From the NCBI GenBank assembly GCA_029268325.1, contig JAJUGC010000112.1, positions 1 through 6,927 of the forward strand: a DNA stretch of 6,927 nt, read 5' to 3'. Numbering within the stretch: position 1 is the stretch's first letter; every line of letters starts with the position of its first letter. The notes under the pieces were generated by a model, which was given only the letters and a program-made list of their open reading frames with translations, had not been told where the DNA came from and ran no database searches. Shown here one piece after another: positions 1 to 5,668 of this stretch. Source of the stretch: Gammaproteobacteria bacterium. Its GTDB lineage: Bacteria > Pseudomonadota > Gammaproteobacteria > Pseudomonadales > Oleiphilaceae. The translations under genes and the position numbers were made by a program.

Positions 1-1
1 C

Positions 2-130
2 GACCTGATCCTGGCCAGCGAGCCCCTGTACCAGCGCTGTACCAATGCCGGGATCTCCTATGACATCCGGGCGATGGAGAGGCCTTCGGATCACTGTCCG
101 GTCTGGGCAGATTTCGACCTGCATGACTAG
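2..130 (+). CDS. xthA: Exodeoxyribonuclease III, C-terminal fragment (5' end outside window)
   Basis: This is the last 42 codons of exonuclease III, the Mg-dependent AP endonuclease and 3'-5' exonuclease that acts in base excision repair in the cytoplasm. The reading frame opens at base 2 and stops at TAG 128-130. The fragment begins DLILASEPL and contains RPSDHCPVWADF. Compared from memory with E. coli XthA (DLLLASQPL ... KPSDHAPVWATF), the spacing is identical: the first Asp here matches catalytic D229, and the Asp-His pair (codons 89-94) matches D258-H259. The tail is only two residues longer than in E. coli. The start and the rest of the catalytic domain lie upstream of the window, so the operon context is not visible. 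A related ExoA-type enzyme is less likely, given the close match to the E. coli C-terminus. Confidence 0.92.
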   Translation, partial: DLILASEPLYQRCTNAGISYDIRAMERPSDHCPVWADFDLHD

Positions 131-147
131 GCGTCTGTGATAAAGAG

Positions 148-196
148 TCCGGATATTCATTCGCGGGGCTCCATACACCCCGCGATTCAATCCGGA
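148..196. terminator. Bipartite inverted repeat after xthA, possible transcription terminator
   Basis: The inner arms TCGCGGGG (161-168) and CCCCGCGA (178-185) are perfect 8-bp complements around a 9-nt loop. The outer arms TCCGGAT/ATCCGGA (148-154 and 190-196) are perfect 7-bp complements. The two are joined by short unequal internal segments (6 and 4 nt). The hairpin starts 17 bases after the xthA stop, where a terminator would be expected. No T-tract follows on the plus strand, and only a weak CTCTTTAT follows on the minus strand. It could instead be an mRNA-stabilising stem or a REP-like element. Confidence 0.4.
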
Positions 197-261
197 TAAA
201 CAGCCAAAAGCCCCTTGCAAAGGCCTGGAAACCTGATTGCCATCTGGAAATCCGCCCCCGA

Positions 262-286
262 GTCGGCGACGGGTCCCGGCGCCGAC
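262..286. repeat. 25-bp GC-rich near-perfect palindrome
   Basis: GTCGGCG (262-268) pairs with CGCCGAC (280-286), and CGGG (270-273) pairs with CCCG (275-278) around a central T274. The only break is one A/G mismatch (269/279). Eleven of twelve positions per arm are therefore complementary, with dyad symmetry around a single base. Without a following T-run it is not a classical terminator. A protein-binding dyad or a cruciform or hairpin element is as likely. Confidence 0.5.
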
Positions 287-309
287 CTACACGCGGCAGA
301 ACAATGGAC

Positions 310-349
310 GCGAGTTGATGAAGTCATCACTCGCTTCTAGTTTGCGAGT
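310..349. promoter_or_regulatory. Operator-like triple repeat (GCGAGT / ACTCGC / GCGAGT)
   Basis: Three copies of one hexamer alternate in orientation: GCGAGT 310-315, ACTCGC 329-334, GCGAGT 344-349. The left pair forms a longer dyad, because GATG 317-320 also pairs with CATC 325-328 around an AAGT loop, with one bulged T. The right pair forms a 21-bp dyad (329-349) that overlaps the -35 to -10 spacer of the promoter at 353-358. GCGAGTTG also recurs as an 8-bp direct repeat 34 bp apart. Dyads of this size overlapping a promoter are typical of TetR-family operators, and the next gene downstream encodes a TetR-family protein. Autoregulation is therefore a reasonable inference, but nothing here proves it. 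Confidence 0.5.
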
Positions 350-358
350 TGTTATAAT
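330..358 (+). promoter_or_regulatory. Candidate sigma-70 promoter for the phaD-like gene
   Basis: A perfect TATAAT -10 hexamer lies at 353-358. The region 16-18 bp upstream (about 329-336, CTCGCT) is a poor -35 match, so the promoter would be weak or need an activator. Transcription would start near 365 and give a leader of about 185 nt before the ATG at 551. The proposed operator arms flank and overlap the spacer. Confidence 0.45.
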
Positions 359-366
359 CCGAACAA

Positions 367-422
367 GCCGGGCTAAAATCCGGCCATGTCCCGTGAGAGG
401 AGCACACAGGCTTCTCTGCCTG
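367..422 (+). repeat. Two small stem-loops at the start of the predicted leader
   Basis: GCCGG 367-371 pairs with CCGGC 380-384 (8-nt loop), and CAGGC 407-411 pairs with GCCTG 418-422 (6-nt loop). If transcription starts near 365, the first stem would sit at the very 5' end of the mRNA. Neither is followed by a T-run, so they look like leader structure, not terminators. Confidence 0.3.
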
Positions 423-472
423 CATAGAACAAGTTGATAGGTGCGAAATGCAGAGGCCATACATGGACCACG

Positions 473-530
473 ATGTGACTCATGACATAAAGTAGTTCAC
501 ATGCACACGGAAGCACAGGGAAAGGTGCAT
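473..530. repeat. Two spaced inverted repeats upstream of the phaD-like start
   Basis: ATGTGA 473-478 is complementary to TCACAT 497-502, and ATGCAC 501-506 is complementary to GTGCAT 525-530. Each pair is separated by 18 nt and they share two bases, so as RNA they would compete or stack. A run of five T follows at 538-542, just before the start codon. The first pair contains TGTGA/TCACA half-sites, but the 18-nt gap excludes a normal CRP site, which needs 6. Confidence 0.25.
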
Positions 531-550
531 CAGGGAGTTTTTCAGGCTGC

Positions 551-1171
551 ATGAAGACCAGAGACCGAATACTGCACACCAGTTTGCAGCTGTTCAATGA
601 GCATGGTGAGCCCAATGTCACCACCTTGCAGATTGCCGATGAACTGGATATCAGCCCGGGAAACCTTTACTACCACTTCAAGAACAAGTCGGAAATCATC
701 GATGAGCTCTTCACCTCTTTCGAATCCCACATCAACAATCTGTTAGATGTACCGGAGGATATTGCCGGCATTGAAGACCAGTGGCTTTTCCTTCACCTGG
801 TCTTCGAAACCATCGCCCAGTACCGTTTTATCTATCAGGATCTGGTGAATATCCTCAGCCGTTACGACAAGATCCAGCCTCGGTTTAAGCGAATTCTGAA
901 CCGGAAACTTTCCGCCTCCCGCAATATGTGCCAAAGCCTGGTACGACAAGGTATTCTTTTGGCCAATGAGGATGATCTGGAGGCCCTGTGCCAGAACATG
1001 GTGCTGACAATTACCTATTGGATCAGCTTTGACAAGGTGCGGAATGTGCTGAATGGGCAGGAAATGGATATCAGCCGTGGTGTCTATCAGGTGCTTGCGC
1101 AGATCGCCCCCTTCCTGCGAGAGGAAGAAAGGCGCCAGTTACAGATGGTCAGCCAAGCCTATATTGGTTAG
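551..1171 (+). CDS. phaD: TetR-family regulator, PhaD-like
   Basis: This is a 206-aa TetR/AcrR-type DNA-binding regulator that resembles PhaD of the Pseudomonas polyhydroxyalkanoate cluster. There, PhaD controls the phaC1 and phaI promoters, probably sensing a fatty-acid-derived metabolite. The N-terminus (MKTRDRILHTSLQLFNEHGE, then NVTTLQIADELDISPGNLYYHFKNK) is a standard TetR helix-turn-helix at about residues 24-44. The rest (about 50-206) is an all-helical ligand and dimerisation domain, with PhaD-like stretches such as DQWLFLHLVFE and QYRFIYQDL. The ATG at 551 is chosen because MKTRDRIL is the usual start of this subgroup and no other start fits. GGGAG lies rather far upstream (533-537), and CAGG is 4 nt away. 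Its stop overlaps that of the convergent phasin gene. A GCGAGT-arm dyad near a TATAAT box about 190 bp upstream may be its own operator. The family is firm; the PhaD assignment rests on remembered similarity and on the phasin next door. Confidence 0.82.
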   Translation: MKTRDRILHTSLQLFNEHGEPNVTTLQIADELDISPGNLYYHFKNKSEIIDELFTSFESHINNLLDVPEDIAGIEDQWLFLHLVFETIAQYRFIYQDLVNILSRYDKIQPRFKRILNRKLSASRNMCQSLVRQGILLANEDDLEALCQNMVLTITYWISFDKVRNVLNGQEMDISRGVYQVLAQIAPFLREEERRQLQMVSQAYIG

Positions 1172-1575
1172 CGATCAGTTTTCTTGCGCAACTCTTCCAG
1201 GGCCTGGGTGAGCTCTTCTACTTTCTGGGCCAACGCATCCAGTTCAGCCTTGGTAGGAATATTCAGCCGATGCAAGGCTTGGGAAACCCGTTGGTCAAAT
1301 ACACTTTCCAGCTTATCCCAGGTTCCGGTTGCCTTGGTCTTTACCCCCACAACCGTATCTTCCACCGCCTTGAACTGCTTTTCCACCGCATCCCGCGTTT
1401 TCATCTCGATCTCTTCGCCTTCCTTGACCAGTTTTTCAAAGAAGCGGCCGGCATCTTCCTCTGCTTTTGTATAGGCGCCCAGCCCGGCAAGCCAGATTTG
1501 ACGAGCGGAATCCTTAATCTTGCGGGACAACTGAGTGGCATTTTCCTGCTCGGAATCGTGCTTTTGCTTAGCCAT
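1168..1575 (-). CDS. Phasin family protein (PhaI-like PHA granule-associated protein)
   Basis: This 135-aa protein belongs to the phasin group that coats intracellular polyhydroxyalkanoate granules and affects their number and partition. The signature is at residues 25-53 (RQIWLAGLGAYTKAEEDAG, then RFFEKLVKEGE), an amphipathic helix typical of PhaF/PhaI phasins. Residues 55-100 are charged helix, and residues 105-132 (NIPTKAELDALAQKVEELTQ onward) form a heptad-like coiled coil for oligomerisation. It lacks the Lys/Ala/Pro-rich DNA-binding tail of PhaF, so it is closer to PhaI in length and layout. The start codon (1573-1575) has GAGG (1586-1589) 10 nt upstream. It converges on the phaD-like regulator with overlapping stops, the same order as phaD and phaI in Pseudomonas. 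No PHA synthase is visible. A general stress role without PHA cannot be excluded. Confidence 0.88.
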   Translation of the reverse strand: MAKQKHDSEQENATQLSRKIKDSARQIWLAGLGAYTKAEEDAGRFFEKLVKEGEEIEMKTRDAVEKQFKAVEDTVVGVKTKATGTWDKLESVFDQRVSQALHRLNIPTKAELDALAQKVEELTQALEELRKKTDR

Positions 1576-1708
1576 TGGATGTCAACCTCAATCTATGCTC
1601 AATGTTAGCCGTGAAATGGGCCCTCTCTGTCGGAGAGGCGGTATGCCAATGCTATCATGGCTCTGTAGAAAACCCTATGCACCCCTGCTCCAAACGCCGG
1701 CAGAAGCC

Positions 1709-1739
1709 CTTATACTGGCCTGCTACAGAGTCCTGGCAA
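1709..1739 (-). promoter_or_regulatory. Possible sigma-70 promoter for the phasin gene
   Basis: Read on the minus strand there is TTGCCA (1734-1739, five of six to the -35 consensus) and TATAAG (1709-1714, five of six to the -10 consensus). The 19-bp spacer is longer than ideal. Transcription would start near 1702, giving a leader of about 125 nt that includes the 1622-1638 hairpin. A match of this quality can occur by chance. Confidence 0.3.
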
Positions 1740-1783
1740 GGGCCATCTTGGAGCTCTCGCAGCCACAACTGTGATTAAGGGCC

Positions 1784-1808
1784 TCCATTGACTAATGGAA
1801 TCAGTCAA
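1784..1808. promoter_or_regulatory. Overlapping dyads upstream of the voltage-sensor-like gene
   Basis: TCCATT 1784-1789 pairs with AATGGA 1794-1799 around GACT, a 16-bp palindrome. The overlapping pair TTGACT 1788-1793 and AGTCAA 1803-1808 is also complementary. TTGACT matches a -35 box at five of six positions, but I find no good -10 at 16-18 bp. This could be an operator or an mRNA switch with two mutually exclusive stems; its role is unknown. Confidence 0.3.
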
Positions 1809-1881
1809 AGAGTCCACTAATATAGAACTCAATACCCATAAAGAACCGAATATAGAGCCAGCATCGAAATACCACCTGGTT

Positions 1882-1886
1882 GGGAG
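1882..1886 (+). promoter_or_regulatory. Ribosome binding site that favours TTG 1895 as start
   Basis: GGGAG lies 8 nt before TTG 1895-1897. The farther-upstream in-frame TTG at 1880 has no purine-rich sequence before it, and there is an in-frame stop at 1853. The site therefore supports the shorter protein. Confidence 0.5.
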
Positions 1887-1894
1887 ATCCACAT

Positions 1895-2977
1895 TTGCGA
1901 TTGCAGTTGAACACCAGCAACCTGAAAGAAAGCCGCCAAGGTTTCTGGCTACTTATCGACCTATTAATGCTGGGGTTGCTGATTCTCAACCTGGTCTGGC
2001 TAGTCTTCGACTGGCTCTTTGTATCGGAAGGCTTTCGGGACTTTCTGGCCACGATCAATCCGGACCTGGTGGACGCCTATGCCCCGATCCACCGCAATTT
2101 CTTTTTTTATGATCTCTATTTCGTCGCAATTTTCCTGACCGAGTTCATGGTGCGCTGGATCTACGCCGCCCTGACCCGGGAGTACAAGCGCTGGTACTTC
2201 TATCCCTTTGCCCACTGGTACGATCTGCTCGGATGCATTCCCGTCACCGGCTTCCGGTTCTTACGGATGCTGCGGATCATTTCGATTTTCTATCGCCTGC
2301 AAAAGTACCAGATCATCGATTTCACCAGCCTCAAGGCGTACCAGTTCCTCCGCTTTTACTATGAAGCCTTTATGGAAGAAATTTCCGACCGGGTCGTTAT
2401 CAAAGTGCTTGCCGGTACCCAGGAAGAGTTGCGAAGCGGATCTCCCCTACTCCATCGCATACAGCAGGAGGTCCTCTTACCTCGCAAACCCCTGTTGGTA
2501 TCCTGGCTCTCCGAAAAAGTAGCCCATGCAGCCCAGCATGCCTATCTGCCCCATCGCCATCTGCTGCAGCGCTATATTGCCGCTCGGCTTGACCAAGCAA
2601 TCCGGGACAGTGATGACATCAAGCGCCTTAAGCTGATCCCGGTCGTGGGTACCACCCTGTCCAGCACGTTGGAACGGGCAGTGTCAGACATTGTCGTGAC
2701 GACCATTGACCAAATCCTGCGGGATCTGGCCTCAACGGAAAACCACCAGTTCATTGAAGACCTGACCGAGGTCTTCTTACATGAAAAGCCTTATGAAAAA
2801 GGAGACCTGGATGAGGAAATCATCCAGGCCTGCATTGAATTACTGGAGTTGGTGAAAGACCAGGTCCATGTAAAGCGCTGGCATGCCCACCTCGACCCCG
2901 GTAACAATCAGGATCTGGGGCCTTCCTCCACCAACACCAGCCCGGCGGGCAAGGATTCTCCGAACAAATTGCCCTGA
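1895..2977 (+). CDS. Membrane protein with pore-less voltage-sensor-like domain and unknown cytosolic domain
   Basis: The protein is 360 aa if it starts at TTG 1895, or 365 aa from TTG 1880; residue numbers here use the longer form. It has one hydrophobic helix at 22-48 (S1-like) and one at 73-97 carrying Asp78, Glu88 and the FLTEFMVRW pattern typical of S2 in ion-channel voltage sensors. WYDLLGCIP (113-121) resembles a short S3 with its Asp115. RFLRMLRIISIFYRL (126-140) is S4-like, with Arg126, Arg129 and Arg132 at three-residue spacing and a further Arg139. No pore loop, selectivity filter or S5-S6 pair follows. Instead, residues 141-335 are soluble and mainly helical, including EEISDRVVIKVL (166-177) and LKLIPVVGTTLSSTLERAVS (250-269), and I know no function for them. 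Residues 339-365 are polar and probably disordered. From memory, similar proteins in gammaproteobacteria are labelled 'ion transporter'. Its 3' end overlaps the Hsp70-like gene antisense by 70 bp. Sensing of membrane potential is inference only. Confidence 0.8.
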   Translation: MRLQLNTSNLKESRQGFWLLIDLLMLGLLILNLVWLVFDWLFVSEGFRDFLATINPDLVDAYAPIHRNFFFYDLYFVAIFLTEFMVRWIYAALTREYKRWYFYPFAHWYDLLGCIPVTGFRFLRMLRIISIFYRLQKYQIIDFTSLKAYQFLRFYYEAFMEEISDRVVIKVLAGTQEELRSGSPLLHRIQQEVLLPRKPLLVSWLSEKVAHAAQHAYLPHRHLLQRYIAARLDQAIRDSDDIKRLKLIPVVGTTLSSTLERAVSDIVVTTIDQILRDLASTENHQFIEDLTEVFLHEKPYEKGDLDEEIIQACIELLELVKDQVHVKRWHAHLDPGNNQDLGPSSTNTSPAGKDSPNKLP

Positions 2978-5664
2978 TCTTCCTGGTCCAACTCCACCAC
3001 ATCCCGGACCAGCTCAATCCAGCGCTCGGACGCCCGGGCCTGTCGCAGCCGCGTACAAACCTGCTCGCGCAAGGCCTCATCCAGGCCCAGCGCCCGATCA
3101 CCGGTCTTGCGGGCCATCAAGGTTGCAGCCAGGGCCGCCACTTTTTGCTTGCGCCAATCCACTTTCAGCAGTTCCTCAAGCCAAGGTTTAATGACATCCG
3201 GCGCCAGGACCTTATCAAGGGAAGATGAAAAGGGCAGGCGCGCACCAAGACGTCCTACTGCCCACCAGGTATGGGGGCTTTCCCCGGGCTTTCTCAGCCG
3301 TTCCAGCAACCATTGGCCAGCCTCTTGCTTCTGGGCAACATCCAGCTCTTCAAGAGAGCCCAGCAGCCGGACCATGTCGTCGTAGGCGCGCTGGGCCAGC
3401 TCTGCCTGGCGCTTCCGTGAGCGGGCGTTGGAGGGATGCAAGTAATAGGCAATATCTTCCAATAGCGACTTCTGCACCTCGGCATCCAGGCCTGCGGAGA
3501 CACGCCGCCACATATTCCACCACTCCGCCCAGACAGCCTGCTCCGTACGATGGTGAACCCCACGGCGATAAATCTCCGCCAATTGACGCTGGCGCTCCGG
3601 ATCCGCCGGATGCCCCTTCCCGGGTCGTGCACAGAAACCCAGCCAATGCAGCCAGGCCCGCTCATGCCAGGGGCTTTTTCTGCGCAAATCAGCCGAATCG
3701 AGCAAAAAGTCCGCCATCGCCCGGATGTCCACCAAGCTCCAGTGGTCCCGCTCACCCAGCCTCTGCTCCAAACCCACCCTTAACCGCTTAAAGCCCTGGT
3801 TGTCCTGCTTGCCGCCGGACAGATAAGTTTTCAGGTCGTCCAGGGCAGCCTCCAACTGAGGATGGGGCTGTTGCAGAGTCTCCGCCACTGGCATAGGGGT
3901 TTGCCTGGTCTGGAATTCCAACTGCCATACCTGAGAGGGATCGGCAATATCCTCACAGGACAACTGCAACACCCCGACTTCCGTCAATTCAGCGGTCAGT
4001 CGCACCTCAACCTCTGCCGCTGTACTGTCATCACCCAGTTTTGCGACCAATAGTGGCAAGGAGCGCCAATCCTCTCCCGGCGTCTGCACATCGCCCAGGG
4101 CCTGGGGAATATCCGCTCTCGATGTAGCTACTTGAAAGCTAACCAAGGCGCCGGTGGTGAGCCGGAAGCGCCGATTATCCAATGTTTGCCGCACTGTCTC
4201 TGGTGTTCCCTTGGGCAATAAACAGACTCCAATGGAATCACCAGCTTCCGTTTCCGTCAGCAAGTAATAGTGGCGGGGACTTCCACCGCCGACCCGGGTA
4301 AACAACCCCTGCATTGCCAGGCCATGAACCACTGCGCCGGTTGCAACCGAAGTATCTGGCGACGGGATATTCAGTTCTTCCACTGGGCCAGACCGCCAGC
4401 CCTGGAAGATCTCCATCAGGTGGCGACGGAGCAGACCGCTGTTGAAGGGCCCACCATTGAAGAGGACCGCATCGGGGAAGCCCTGTTCCTGTTCTGGATG
4501 GTGAGACTGGTATTGCCGCAGAAAACGCAAAATATGACGGGTAATAGCCGGGTCTTTTTCATAAGGCAATCCGGCCTCCACCAAGGCGGAACTCATGTGG
4601 GCCAACTCGGCATTCCACTCCAGGCGAGGGAAAAAGCTCTCGAGCAAGAAGCTGCGGACTTCCGATGTTGCCAGGCGAGCGGTACGGCTGCCACCGATCA
4701 GCTTGCTGCCACTGCCCAATAAGGTAATGCTCAGTTCTTCCGGGGCCACATCGCCCAGGCAGGCTTCCTTGGCCCGCCGGCTTTCTTCCGCCAGTTGCAG
4801 CAGTCCTTGGGGAGAAAGCCGCCCGCCCATTGAGGCTTCAGCCTTCCAGGCAATAGCCAGGTCCATGTTATCGCCCCCCAGCAACAGGTGATCGCCAACA
4901 CCTACCCGTTCAACCTGAGGCACTTCTCCCGGCCGGGCGCTCACTTTGAGCAAGGTGAAGTCACTGGTGCCACCTCCCACGTCGCACACCAGAACGCGTT
5001 TTTCCCCTTGCATCTGGGCAAAATGCTCCCGATGCTCCCAAAACCAGGCGTAAAAGGCAGCCGTCGGCTCCTCCAGCAATCTCACCACCGGTACACCTGC
5101 CATTTCCGCGGCCTTTAAGGTCAAACGGCGGGCGTCCTCCCCAAAGGACGCGGGAACGGTCAAGATCACATATTGATCTTTCAGGGGGTGATCAGGATGA
5201 TGCCAGTCCCAACATTGTCTCAAATGGTGAAGGTAACCAGCCGTGGCCACTAAAGGGGATACCTTGGGAACCTCATTTTCCGCCCCCCAGGGCAGGATAT
5301 CCGCCTCCCGATCCACTTGCGCATGAGACAGCCAGCTTTTGGCGCTGGTCACACTTCGCCCGAGGGTTTTACCACTAAGCTGACGCGCCAGCGCACCTTG
5401 AATCAGGGGGGTGACAGGCTCTGGATAACCCTGCTCCACGCCATTCCAGGGCAGCACCAAATCCTCGGGCCGATATTCCTCGGGATGGGGGTGATAACGA
5501 CACGAGGCGAACAGGGGTAATCGTGCCACTTCACCAGGAGCCACCAACTGATCAATTGGAAACAAACGAGGTATAGGCGAGGCGTCCCGGGTGTCGGAAT
5601 AGGCCACTGCACAGTGAGTTGTCCCCAGGTCAATCCCGATGACATAACGGAAATTCTTTTGCAT
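2908..5664 (-). CDS. Large Hsp70-family protein with C-terminal DUF3731-type extension
   Basis: This 918-aa actin-fold ATPase is a distant DnaK relative, probably a cytoplasmic chaperone. Its nucleotide-binding domain (about 1-455) has the phosphate-1 loop GIDLGTTHCAVA (10-21), and SAKSWL around Lys109, the likely counterpart of DnaK Lys70. It also has ILTVPASFGEDARR (167-180), LLEEPTAAFYAW (196-207), phosphate-2 CDVGGGTSDF (227-236), LLGGDNMDLA (261-270), adenosine-site LFNGGPFNSG (401-410) and TSVATGAVVHG (438-448). His17 replaces the usual Asn of GTTNS. Residues 460-590 form a reduced beta region with LLPKGTPE (482-489). There is no DnaK VLLLDV linker. Residues 600-918 are helical; ERAWLHWLGFCARPGKG (668-684) and WAEWWNMWRRVSAGLD (712-727) fit DUF3731, known to accompany Hsp70 domains. 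The ATG lies 4 nt after the stop of the upstream Hsp70-like gene, so the two are co-transcribed. The gene ends inside the convergent membrane-protein gene. Substrate and co-chaperones are unknown. Confidence 0.88.
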   Translation of the reverse strand: MQKNFRYVIGIDLGTTHCAVAYSDTRDASPIPRLFPIDQLVAPGEVARLPLFASCRYHPHPEEYRPEDLVLPWNGVEQGYPEPVTPLIQGALARQLSGKTLGRSVTSAKSWLSHAQVDREADILPWGAENEVPKVSPLVATAGYLHHLRQCWDWHHPDHPLKDQYVILTVPASFGEDARRLTLKAAEMAGVPVVRLLEEPTAAFYAWFWEHREHFAQMQGEKRVLVCDVGGGTSDFTLLKVSARPGEVPQVERVGVGDHLLLGGDNMDLAIAWKAEASMGGRLSPQGLLQLAEESRRAKEACLGDVAPEELSITLLGSGSKLIGGSRTARLATSEVRSFLLESFFPRLEWNAELAHMSSALVEAGLPYEKDPAITRHILRFLRQYQSHHPEQEQGFPDAVLFNGGPFNSGLLRRHLMEIFQGWRSGPVEELNIPSPDTSVATGAVVHGLAMQGLFTRVGGGSPRHYYLLTETEAGDSIGVCLLPKGTPETVRQTLDNRRFRLTTGALVSFQVATSRADIPQALGDVQTPGEDWRSLPLLVAKLGDDSTAAEVEVRLTAELTEVGVLQLSCEDIADPSQVWQLEFQTRQTPMPVAETLQQPHPQLEAALDDLKTYLSGGKQDNQGFKRLRVGLEQRLGERDHWSLVDIRAMADFLLDSADLRRKSPWHERAWLHWLGFCARPGKGHPADPERQRQLAEIYRRGVHHRTEQAVWAEWWNMWRRVSAGLDAEVQKSLLEDIAYYLHPSNARSRKRQAELAQRAYDDMVRLLGSLEELDVAQKQEAGQWLLERLRKPGESPHTWWAVGRLGARLPFSSSLDKVLAPDVIKPWLEELLKVDWRKQKVAALAATLMARKTGDRALGLDEALREQVCTRLRQARASERWIELVRDVVELDQEDQGNLFGESLPAGLVLVEEGPRS

Positions 5665-5668
5665 CGAA

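Larger units (their letters stand above)
131..550. other. Intergenic region between xthA and the phaD-like gene, rich in inverted repeats
   Basis: I see no convincing gene in these 420 bases. The open frames here lack ribosome binding sites and family-like sequence. The stretch holds a bipartite hairpin (148-196), a 25-bp near-palindrome (262-286), a cluster of three GCGAGT/ACTCGC arms (310-349) beside a TATAAT box (353-358), and smaller stems at 367-384, 407-422, 473-502 and 501-530. It probably carries the end of the xthA transcript and the promoter and leader of the regulator gene. It is too structured for an ordinary spacer, but I recognise no known RNA family. Confidence 0.7.
1576..1894. 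other. Divergent intergenic region between the phasin and the voltage-sensor-like gene
   Basis: These roughly 320 bases separate two genes that point away from each other, so both promoters should lie here. A possible minus-strand promoter is described at 1709-1739. There are hairpins CCTCTC/GAGAGG (1622-1627 and 1633-1638) and GCCA(A)TG/CATGGC (1644-1660), plus a dyad at 1784-1808. From about 1795 to 1870 the sequence is noticeably AT-richer than its surroundings. An open frame starting with ATG 1795 runs through the right end but looks like a shadow or leader and not a separate gene. Confidence 0.6.

Noticed and set aside
237..437. Small plus-strand open frame of 66 aa
   Set aside because: It starts at a non-ATG codon without a ribosome binding site, spans the palindrome and the operator cluster, and has an Arg/Ser/Pro-rich composition typical of random GC-rich sequence.
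434..463. Second promoter before the phaD-like gene (TTGATA and CATACA)
   Set aside because: The -10 matches only three of six positions; TATAAT at 353 is much better.
474..501. CRP site (TGTGA ... TCACA)
   Set aside because: The half-sites are separated by 18 nt where CRP needs 6.
373..624. Minus-strand open frame of 83 aa overlapping the phaD-like start
   Set aside because: No family resemblance and no ribosome binding site; it overlaps the regulator's conserved N-terminus.
1734..1752. Sigma-54 promoter (TGGCAAG ... TTGG)
   Set aside because: The spacing between the two elements is 3 bp too long and the -12 element lacks the GC.
1795..2112. Separate 105-aa plus-strand gene
   Set aside because: After about base 1900 it only shadows the voltage-sensor gene in another frame, and its Shine-Dalgarno-like AAGGG is 13 nt away. 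Kept only as a possible leader or lost N-terminus.
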